Assembly: GCA_002438345.1 (NCBI GenBank)
Contig: DJUJ01000184.1
Span: forward strand, 1,029 to 6,057
Reading direction: 5' to 3'
Length of the DNA stretch: 5,029 nt
From: Paenibacillus sp. UBA6285
GTDB lineage: Bacteria > Bacillota > Bacilli > Paenibacillales > Paenibacillaceae
In this document: positions 1-5,029 of the stretch, piece by piece
Numbering within the stretch: position 1 is the first letter of the stretch
How the letters are laid out: each line of letters starts with the position of its first letter
Translations under genes and position numbers: made by a program
Notes under the pieces: model-generated
Seen by the model: the letters and a program-made list of their open reading frames with translations, nothing else
Databases searched by the model: none
Told to the model about the DNA's origin: nothing

Positions 1-21
1 GCGTATATGCGAGAAATATAA

Positions 22-50
22 GGAAGTATAGATGCAAAACTTATACTTTC
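22..50. repeat. AT-rich inverted repeat near the left edge
   Basis: GGAAGTATA (22-30) and TATACTTTC (42-50) are inverted copies around an 11-base centre, with one wobble position. It could be an operator palindrome, a weak stem-loop in the riboswitch leader, or chance in AT-rich DNA. The rest of 1-82 shows nothing beyond this and the tiny reading frame. Confidence 0.3.
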
Positions 51-79
51 TAATATTTTGGAATAAGAGCGCACAACAT
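50..79 (-). CDS. Possible nine-codon leader peptide downstream of the riboswitch
   Basis: An AUG at 79-77 follows AGGAG (94-90 region) with eight-base spacing and encodes MLCALIPKY, then a UAG stop. It is the only well-placed start codon after the riboswitch in the window. It may be a short leader translated before the real target gene, or a chance reading frame. The peptide resembles nothing I know. Confidence 0.2.
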   Translation of the reverse strand: MLCALIPKY

Positions 80-82
80 AAA

Positions 83-105
83 GACCGCTCCTATGAAGGG
101 CGGCC
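83..105 (-). promoter_or_regulatory. Stem-loop in the riboswitch expression platform (weak terminator or ribosome-site sequestor)
   Basis: The RNA GGCCGC-CCUUCAUAGGA-GCGGUC forms six outer pairs (one G-U) and can extend inward past a C-A mismatch. UUUAUGUU follows, a poor U-run, so termination would be weak. The 3' part of the hairpin also contains AGGAG, eight bases before an AUG at 79-77. Folding could therefore hide a ribosome binding site. About 105 bases separate this hairpin from the B12 box. Its role as the switching element is inferred from position. Confidence 0.45.
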
Positions 106-177
106 AGGGAAGATAACAAATCGAGGCTGGGGCGCTTGAAACTCTACGACCACACAGTCTATCTGTATATGTTCCAC

Positions 178-197
178 ATTCTTACCCCACGAAGAAT
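178..197 (-). other. Small hairpin directly after the riboswitch
   Basis: The RNA AUUCUU-CGUGGGGU-AAGAAU gives six perfect pairs with a G-rich loop, starting 13 bases after the riboswitch P1. The loop GGGG could pair with a downstream GCGCCCC (about 135-128), which would offer an alternative fold for the expression platform. That pairing is speculative. Confidence 0.3.
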
Positions 198-209
198 AGA
201 AACGCTCAT

Positions 210-387
210 GAAAAAGGCAGGTCTCCTGGCTAATGCTTCATCGCTGCTCTCCACCTTCCCGTCCTTACTTCAGAACAGTGGTTTATAGAAGAAACGCTCC
301 GCAAGTACAGTGGCGGGACCGCGCCGGAATTTTACACCGGACTTCCCTTTTAAGCAAACTCCGGTTTAGAGAGTCTGCACCTTTTCC
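210..387 (-). ncRNA. Cobalamin (B12) riboswitch
   Basis: The RNA carries the hallmark elements in the right order. GGAAAAGG (387-380) can pair with CCUUUUUC (217-210) as P1. Then come GGGAAGUCCGGUG (347-335) and UUCCGG closing the CCGG/CCGG helix (340-324). Next are GCGGUCCCGCCACUGUA (322-306), a variable arm, and the classic B12 box AGCCAGGAGACCUGCC (231-216). The family binds adenosyl- or other cobalamins and usually lowers expression of B12 synthesis or transport genes, or of B12-independent isoenzymes. The controlled gene must lie to the left of position 1, because no credible long reading frame follows within the window. The sequence alone does not settle which cobalamin form is preferred. 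Confidence 0.95.
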
Positions 388-417
388 AATATGTAGTATC
401 TTATTGTGATATTCATA

Positions 418-446
418 ATCATATCTATTAATCCACAGCATGTCTA
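418..446 (-). promoter_or_regulatory. Sigma-A-type promoter for the cobalamin-riboswitch transcript
   Basis: The minus strand has TAGACA at 446-441 (5 of 6 to TTGACA) and TATGAT at 423-418 (5 of 6 to TATAAT), with a 17-base spacer. Transcription would begin near 411, about 25 bases before the riboswitch P1 helix. The position, just after the terminator of the previous operon, supports the call. Confidence 0.75.
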
Positions 447-469
447 TAGAAAAGCTTTGTATGAGTAAC

Positions 470-515
470 AAAAAAGAATAGCAGAACCAAACCTTTCGGT
501 ATAGTCCTGCTATTC
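470..515 (-). terminator. Strong intrinsic terminator after the GAP1-like gene
   Basis: Starting eleven bases after the TAA, the RNA forms a 12-pair stem (GAAUAGCAGGAC with GUUCUGCUAUUC, one G-U pair). Its loop holds a smaller ACC-GAAA-GGU hairpin. The stem is followed by six U residues (470-475). There is no comparable U-run on the plus strand, so it works in the minus direction. It separates the GTPase operon from the riboswitch transcript. Confidence 0.93.
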
Positions 516-525
516 AGAAATCCCT

Positions 526-3516
526 TTATTCAGCTGTTCCTTCCGGACTTGCAGTTGCCGATGGTTCAGCACTTGAATCAACATTCGGCGTATCGTTTGG
601 AGCAGGATCTACGATTAACGTAAATCTACCAGCCTTGATCATACTTTTCTGAACGATTGTCGCTCCCGGCTCCAAGGTAACCTCCACCTGATAGGATGGG
701 TGTACTCCTTCTGTGACAGCTGTCGCGGAAGGCACAACTGTGTTGTCCTCCGCATCAGATGAAGGTGAAGGAGACGCATTGACTACTGCGTTAGTAGCGT
801 CTGCACCTTCTGCCGTTCCAACAGTAGTGTCAGCGGAATTGGAATCGCCAGACAAGTCTCCCTCATCCGTTCCATCCGTTGACGGAACTGAACAGGTTCC
901 ATTGCTAGCAGCGACCTTAAAGCTCTTATCCACCACATTTGATGAAGTCATCAAACTAATCTCCGTCGGATTAAATTGGACACAGTCATCCGCGTTGGCA
1001 AAAGTGAACACCAACACACTGCTTCCTTTATCTTCATCAGCGCTTAGATCCTTCAAATAAACGGAAGCCGGCGGAAGCTGACTGCCTGGACTCTGAACAG
1101 GTGTCGGCTGAGGGGTTGTCCCAGGCAAGGCCGTCTTCGAATCTTCCGGACGTAGCATACTGAATACGATAATTGCAATAATCACCAGAATGCCAGTGAT
1201 GGAACCGGAGATCAGGAGTCGAAATCGACTGCGGCTGATCCAACGCGCCAGCGGGGAAGCGAGCTGGGAGCGGGCTTCATTGTACACATTTTGTAGAGCA
1301 GGCAGAGCGGTAGCGACATAGCTTTTGCGGAATTCGCGATTCTTGAATGCCTCGCGGTCACTGTTCAGGAAATACTTCAGAATCGCCCGGCGATAACCCG
1401 GATAAATCTTTTTATTCGATATCGTAAATAAAGAATTTCCTTGGGACCAAGCAAAGAATCGATAGATAGCATCCTTATCAGTACCGGCCTTATGCTTAAC
1501 AAACTCCAGGAGTGCGTCATAATCCAGCGGACCATCTTCGCGCTGACTGGTATAGTAGAAGGCTAGTGGAAGCCGTTCAAATGGCTCTAGAACACGAGCT
1601 TCCTTCAGTAACCGGCGACCGAGCAGCTGTACATCGTCCAGTTCCTTCTGAGACAAGCCTGCAAAAATCTCTTCATTCGGATTCTCTTCACCAAACCAGC
1701 GATAAGCAGCGCGGAGTGCATTTTCTTTCTGCTTGCTAATTCTATCAAGTGGCGGTTGCCAATCCACTACATTGCCATAACGTAAGAAAACAACCTCAAG
1801 CAAGTCCTCTTGCGTCATTTCAGTAAGTGATAGTCGGTTCAGCAAAAATCTATCAGCAGATGCGGCAAGCTCCAGCATGAGCGAGAGTACCATAGGTGTA
1901 ACTCCTGTACCTCTACGTCGATCTTTTTCCGCCTTATCTACAATCCCATGAATTTCCGCCACCGCAGCAACCGGATCAGTCTCCAGTTGTAGCTTCTCTA
2001 GCAAATAATCCCTTACTGCATCCTGAGCAAAAGGCCGTTCTAACGCAGCCGGTAGAAACCGGCCCCAATGGAGTACAAAATTCAAAATGTCCATAGATTT
2101 TGGTGCAGCGACTAGTCTTGACTCCATATAAGGCTCTAATAGTTGCTTGCGGAAATACGATTCTGACATCACCCGTTGAAAGAAGGTAGCACTTAGCTCA
2201 TCATTGCTCTCGATGATACCGTAAGCTGCATTCAATACATCTTTCCGGCCTGCTTCCACGCTATGAAGCATACCATTGATGAAATAATCCACGATTCTGA
2301 CTTTGTAATTATGACCCTTGAGCACAAAATATTCCTTAAAGCACTCCATAATAGCAGGCTCCGGAACATTCCTTTGCCGGACTAAATCAAATTCTCGGTC
2401 GAACCGCTCCAAGAAAATATCGTTCAGTCGGACTCTGGAATGAATGGCCCCCTCAGCTTTTAGGTAAGTAAGCAATTCACTCAGCACCGCGCTCTTGTTC
2501 TCCGTATATAAATGCTCATTCCCCTGCTCAATCTCATAAAATACGGCTAACTCATTATAGAAAGCGAGCGATAGTTTATGCTCAGGGCTTTCTCCACGTA
2601 GCATCTGATCAGCAAAACTTACGAAATCGTCGAGATCCCCTGGATTCAGAAGTAACAGCTTCCAAACCAGATCAGCATACGGCTGGCGGGACTCGCCAAA
2701 ATCTACATTCCCCATCCGCCCTGAAACCAAATCGAATGTAAAATCCTTCTCGATGTTGCGATCACCGGGACGGAGCGAACCTTTTTCCACAAAGCTAAGA
2801 TGGATATATTTACGGCTTTGCGGTTCATTGGCATACGTAATCACGCCTAATCTACGGCGGAATTCATACGGTAGCACGCTATAAAGAATCTCTGTAAGCT
2901 CTACCGCCCGCGTGGACAACTCTGTGATCGGTACATTTAGAGCGATATAGATTTTTTTCTTACCTGCCACAGAGAGCATCACCGCTTGCAGCAATGCCTT
3001 AAATATCCCTTCATTAATCCCTAACAAGCGTAATCCCGCTATAGGATCAGGGCGACGATCCGTACGTATAACTGGAATAGCAGACAGCTCCGGCAAGGTT
3101 CCACCCAGCTCTCCTTCATAACTTCTTGCGAAATCAGCATGCAGAAAGTCCCCGTAGCTCTGTACAATCTCCTCTGAACGTGAGGCGGGAACTACAAAGT
3201 TATGTGCAAAAAAAGCGCTGCGCTGGCCCGTAAAATCCGTCGCTTGATAACGACTCAGCCCAATGACCGTGTCGCCATTCTCTGCATGGAACAGGTGCAG
3301 CGCTACTGGGTATACAGACTCATCCTTCTCCCCACGTGTGGTCAGCTCTGCTGGAGCATCGTAAAGGCAGAAGGGATGTAATGTTTTTTTGATGAAATTA
3401 TTGTCCAGACTGTCCGATTTCGCTACCGTATCAAAACCTTCTGTGGAACGAAACACTCCGCGGCGTTCGCGGGTGTACATCTGTTGGGCGATCTTAGACC
3501 CTGAGAATGCATTCAC
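526..3516 (-). CDS. GAP1-like GTPase-associated protein with one membrane helix and an exported C-terminal domain, 996 aa
   Basis: This is the probable partner of the GTPase encoded just upstream. Residues about 8-145 (IAQQMYTRERRG, GFDTVAKSDSL, then FFAHNFVV) resemble the GTPase-associated protein 1 N-terminal domain type 2. Residues about 165-245 (LLQAVMLSVAGKKKIYIAL, then LPYEFRRRLGVITYA) resemble the GAP1 middle domain. I recognise both from memory only. Residues about 280-755 are a long, charged, predominantly helical region with no enzyme motif that I can see. A basic stretch (SRSRFR, 761-766) precedes one membrane helix at about 767-788. By the positive-inside rule this puts the large N-terminal part in the cytosol and the C-terminus outside. 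Outside are a Pro/Thr/Gln linker (798-816), a probable beta-rich domain with C845 and C875, a Ser/Thr/Asp/Ala-rich insert (about 878-935), further strands (941-968) and a Ser/Ala/Pro tail. The start is GTG, overlapping the GTPase TGA. A terminator directly follows the TAA, so this is the last gene of the operon. The family assignment is less certain than the reading frame, which is secure. Confidence 0.8.
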   Translation of the reverse strand: MNAFSGSKIAQQMYTRERRGVFRSTEGFDTVAKSDSLDNNFIKKTLHPFCLYDAPAELTTRGEKDESVYPVALHLFHAENGDTVIGLSRYQATDFTGQRSAFFAHNFVVPASRSEEIVQSYGDFLHADFARSYEGELGGTLPELSAIPVIRTDRRPDPIAGLRLLGINEGIFKALLQAVMLSVAGKKKIYIALNVPITELSTRAVELTEILYSVLPYEFRRRLGVITYANEPQSRKYIHLSFVEKGSLRPGDRNIEKDFTFDLVSGRMGNVDFGESRQPYADLVWKLLLLNPGDLDDFVSFADQMLRGESPEHKLSLAFYNELAVFYEIEQGNEHLYTENKSAVLSELLTYLKAEGAIHSRVRLNDIFLERFDREFDLVRQRNVPEPAIMECFKEYFVLKGHNYKVRIVDYFINGMLHSVEAGRKDVLNAAYGIIESNDELSATFFQRVMSESYFRKQLLEPYMESRLVAAPKSMDILNFVLHWGRFLPAALERPFAQDAVRDYLLEKLQLETDPVAAVAEIHGIVDKAEKDRRRGTGVTPMVLSLMLELAASADRFLLNRLSLTEMTQEDLLEVVFLRYGNVVDWQPPLDRISKQKENALRAAYRWFGEENPNEEIFAGLSQKELDDVQLLGRRLLKEARVLEPFERLPLAFYYTSQREDGPLDYDALLEFVKHKAGTDKDAIYRFFAWSQGNSLFTISNKKIYPGYRRAILKYFLNSDREAFKNREFRKSYVATALPALQNVYNEARSQLASPLARWISRSRFRLLISGSITGILVIIAIIVFSMLRPEDSKTALPGTTPQPTPVQSPGSQLPPASVYLKDLSADEDKGSSVLVFTFANADDCVQFNPTEISLMTSSNVVDKSFKVAASNGTCSVPSTDGTDEGDLSGDSNSADTTVGTAEGADATNAVVNASPSPSSDAEDNTVVPSATAVTEGVHPSYQVEVTLEPGATIVQKSMIKAGRFTLIVDPAPNDTPNVDSSAEPSATASPEGTAE

Positions 3517-4775
3517 GGGCCGTCGCTCCCCTCAATATACTTCAGCTTATGCAACAGCCAAATAAACGGCTCGTCTACGCGAATCGGGCTTACTACACCC
3601 TCAATCTTCTGATTCACAGGATTGCTGCCTAGTGCAGATACCGCAAAATAGCCTGTATTCGAGAAGTACACATCCATCGTATCTTTAAAAGGTCTGTCCA
3701 CCTTACCAATAAATCTGCGGATTTCTCCATCGATGTTATGGAACTCATCCATATTCAACGTTTTGCGATGGACATAATTATTGAACACATTGCTGTTGGA
3801 CTTGATGTAATCGCCATCCTCATCCTTCAGCGAATGCAGCATATCACTTTTCGCAAGGACGACTGCTGTAGGAATGTCTGTTTTGCTCTTTTCCTGATAG
3901 GCGATAAAGTCACCGAACATCGTCAGCACAACGTCACGCGGCTCGTCATATTGCGAGACCCATTCTCCCGGGCGGTCACCGATGTTAATATGAATCTTCT
4001 CACGGATCGAACGAATTTGCAGTGGATCGACCATAAACAGAATACCGGCAGAGTTCTTAACATGCTGACCGTGTAGTCCGAGATAATCCTGATCCACCAT
4101 GCCCTCACCCGCCACATCGAAGAACACGAGTGTCAGTGGTGGCTTCTCTTCATCCTTAAAGACGAATTGAAAAATAAACGGCTCCTGCATCTTTTCCTTT
4201 TGTGTAGAAGCAAGCAGATCCCCGCGCTCAAAAAGCGGTTCTTCATAGAGCGTACGGAACTTACGGCTAATCTCTGCATTTAGTGGCATACAAGCGGCAT
4301 CGAAATGACCTGCTGTCGTATGCTGTAAGGTGTGAATCAGCGCGGTCATATACACCGACTTCCCGACTTGGGAAGCCCCGATAATCGAGATAATGTTACT
4401 TGGAACCTTACCTGCGGTCACAGGTAGCTCGTTATGGCAGGATGGACACAGCCGTCTGCGCGTGAGCACACCGTAACGATCCGTAAGTCCAGTCAACACG
4501 TGATCAGTATAATGATGGTATTCTTCTGGAATATCCGCCGGGTTAATGATCGCTTCTATGTCATCCACCGTATCGAGCCCAAAGCGCTCACGGTATTTAT
4601 TTAAGGCATCATCCTCGCCCAGTGCATAATTCTCATCGTCCTCTCGGCTATGCATAGCCCGAAAGACCACATCCTCCGGAGAGAACTTGGTGAAGCAGTA
4701 CGGACACACAATATCGTAAAAAAGCGGCCGCGGCTCCGGCTGATTCTTTTTCATAAAACGGCTAAAAAAAGACAT
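3513..4775 (-). CDS. Zinc-ribbon TRAFAC-type GTPase (DO-GTPase2-like), 420 aa
   Basis: This is a probable cytosolic GTP-binding switch protein; no signal peptide or membrane segment is visible. Near the N-terminus, two CxxC pairs, C24-P-Y-C27 and C110-P-S-C113, form a likely zinc ribbon. They are separated by about 80 mostly acidic, Tyr- and His-containing residues. The GTPase core then follows. G1 (Walker A) is GASQVGKS at 133-140. T191 in LASTQKE is a possible switch I threonine. G3 is DVAG at 220-223, preceded by the hydrophobic strand LTLVFF. G4 is AKSD at 308-311, a variant of NKxD, and G5 is probably SAL at 380-382. Positions 316-356 form a charged insert between G4 and G5. The order and the N-terminal ribbon resemble the family named Double-GTPase 2 within the TRAFAC clade; I assign this from memory, without a search. 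The start is the ATG eight bases after GGGAGG. The stop overlaps the start of the GAP1-like gene by four bases, which argues that the two proteins act together. What switches it on, and its effector, cannot be read from the sequence. Confidence 0.85.
   Translation of the reverse strand: MSFFSRFMKKNQPEPRPLFYDIVCPYCFTKFSPEDVVFRAMHSREDDENYALGEDDALNKYRERFGLDTVDDIEAIINPADIPEEYHHYTDHVLTGLTDRYGVLTRRRLCPSCHNELPVTAGKVPSNIISIIGASQVGKSVYMTALIHTLQHTTAGHFDAACMPLNAEISRKFRTLYEEPLFERGDLLASTQKEKMQEPFIFQFVFKDEEKPPLTLVFFDVAGEGMVDQDYLGLHGQHVKNSAGILFMVDPLQIRSIREKIHINIGDRPGEWVSQYDEPRDVVLTMFGDFIAYQEKSKTDIPTAVVLAKSDMLHSLKDEDGDYIKSNSNVFNNYVHRKTLNMDEFHNIDGEIRRFIGKVDRPFKDTMDVYFSNTGYFAVSALGSNPVNQKIEGVVSPIRVDEPFIWLLHKLKYIEGSDGP
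3526..3533 (-). promoter_or_regulatory. Shine-Dalgarno of the GAP1-like gene, inside the GTPase reading frame
   Basis: The minus strand reads GAGGGGAG, nine bases before the GTG at 3516-3514. It is embedded in the last codons of the GTPase gene. Together with the GTGA start/stop overlap it supports the GTG start over the later Met13, and it suggests re-initiation by ribosomes finishing the GTPase. Confidence 0.8.
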
Positions 4776-4783
4776 CTACTCAT

Positions 4784-4789
4784 CCTCCC
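4784..4789 (-). promoter_or_regulatory. Shine-Dalgarno of the GTPase gene
   Basis: The minus strand reads GGGAGG, with eight bases between it and the ATG at 4775-4773. This is a strong Firmicute-type ribosome binding site and fixes the GTPase start, ruling out the later in-frame Met8. Confidence 0.85.
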
Positions 4790-4815
4790 AAAAGTTGTAT
4801 CTGCGTATCTTGCTA

Positions 4816-4831
4816 TGGACAACACTGTCCA
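4816..4831 (-). other. Short perfect hairpin between the partial gene and the GTPase gene
   Basis: The RNA would read UGGACA-GUGU-UGUCCA: six perfect base pairs closing a four-base loop. It lies between the TAA at 4859 and the GTPase ribosome binding site. It is followed by AUAGCAAG rather than a U-run, so it is not an intrinsic terminator. It could be an mRNA stability or processing element, a small palindromic protein site, or chance. Confidence 0.35.
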
Positions 4832-4858
4832 ACACTCGCTTGTACGCGTAGACTGACC

Positions 4859-5029
4859 TTACTCCGGCACCAACTCGTAATAAAGCCCATACTTAGGACC
4901 GTCGGTAAAAAAGATGCGCACAAAATCATCCTTGCCGACCTCAATCGGCGGGAGTACGTTGCGTCCAGGGGCAAAATCCTGTACGAAGGGAAAGAGAATA
5001 CCATCCTCTTTCCCTGCCGGATGTCCTCC
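4859..5029 (-). CDS. 3' end of an unrecognised protein (partial, 56 codons visible)
   Basis: This frame is open from the right edge of the window to a TAA stop at 4861-4859, so only the C-terminal 56 residues are visible and the start lies outside. The visible part is rich in Gly, Asp, Phe and Pro, with alternating hydrophobic stretches such as DDFVRIFFTDG and a terminal KYGLYYELVPE. This looks like strands at the end of a beta-rich globular domain. I do not recognise the family. It lies upstream of the GTPase gene in the same direction with an 83-base gap and no terminator between them, so it is probably the preceding gene of the same operon. A competing same-strand frame (5004-4813) has an Arg/Ser/Cys-rich translation that looks much less protein-like. 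I prefer the edge-running frame on composition alone. Confidence 0.65.
   Translation of the reverse strand, partial: GGHPAGKEDGILFPFVQDFAPGRNVLPPIEVGKDDFVRIFFTDGPKYGLYYELVPE

Noticed and set aside
283..471. Minus-strand 62-codon open frame
   Set aside because: It covers the promoter and the most conserved part of the cobalamin riboswitch, which explains the sequence fully.
713..1060. Plus-strand 115-codon open frame
   Set aside because: It lies antisense to the low-complexity exported tail of the GAP1-like gene. Its Ser/Ala/Val-rich translation mirrors that composition, and no ribosome binding site or promoter is evident.
1037..1243. Minus-strand 68-codon open frame
   Set aside because: It is an out-of-frame shadow within the membrane-helix region of the 996-residue gene.
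1512..1739. Plus-strand 75-codon open frame
   Set aside because: It is antisense to the helical region of the GAP1-like gene, with no supporting signals.
3738..4117. Overlapping plus-strand (3738-4076) and minus-strand (3923-4117) open frames
   Set aside because: Both lie inside the GTPase gene, whose frame carries the recognisable G motifs.
4764..4770. Run of seven T residues just after the GTPase start codon
   Set aside because: It could allow slippage or phase variation, but the frame is intact and a single T7 run encoding Phe-Phe is common by chance.
4794..4830. Possible promoter (TTGTCC, 17 bases, TACAAC) before the GTPase gene
   Set aside because: Only about four of six bases match in each box, and it overlaps the hairpin; too weak to annotate.
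4650..4856. Plus-strand 68-codon open frame
   Set aside because: It runs antisense through the GTPase start, ribosome binding site and intergenic hairpin; its composition is not protein-like and no start signals are visible.
4813..5004. Minus-strand 63-codon frame, MVFSFPSYR...
   Set aside because: It overlaps the edge-running frame, which has a more protein-like composition. Its Arg/Ser/Cys-rich sequence suggests a shadow, although a weak AGGGA precedes its ATG.

Overview
The window looks like chromosomal DNA from a Bacillota species, most likely Paenibacillus or a close relative. This rests on moderate G+C content by eye, strong purine-rich ribosome binding sites, a Firmicute-style intrinsic terminator and a B12-box cobalamin riboswitch. 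The genus is an inference. Every supported feature lies on the minus strand, so transcription runs from high to low coordinates.

Layout in transcription order: (1) positions 5029-4859 hold the last 56 codons of an unrecognised gene cut by the window edge. (2) After an 83-base gap with a small perfect hairpin and a strong Shine-Dalgarno comes a 420-residue GTPase (4775-3513). It has a split N-terminal zinc ribbon and intact G1, G3, G4 and G5 motifs. (3) Overlapping its stop codon by four bases (GTGA) is a 996-residue protein (3516-526). Its N-terminus resembles the GTPase-associated protein 1 family (GAP1-N2 then GAP1-M). It continues as a long helical region, then a single membrane helix and an exported, low-complexity-rich tail with two cysteines. 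(4) A strong intrinsic terminator (515-470) closes the operon. (5) A separate minus-strand transcript follows: a near-consensus promoter (446-418), a cobalamin riboswitch (387-210) and an expression-platform region (about 205-1). The gene it controls lies beyond the left edge.

The GTPase and the GAP1-like protein are translationally coupled and so probably work as a stoichiometric pair. Families of this type (double-GTPase/TRAFAC-type GTPases next to GAP1 proteins) have been predicted by comparative genomics to form NTP-dependent conflict or signalling systems in bacteria, but I know of no biochemical mechanism for this architecture. The sequence suggests a cytosolic GTPase switch linked to a membrane-anchored partner that has an extracytoplasmic domain, which would suit signalling across the envelope. 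The riboswitch is a neighbour, separated by a terminator and its own promoter, and need not be related to the GTPase system.
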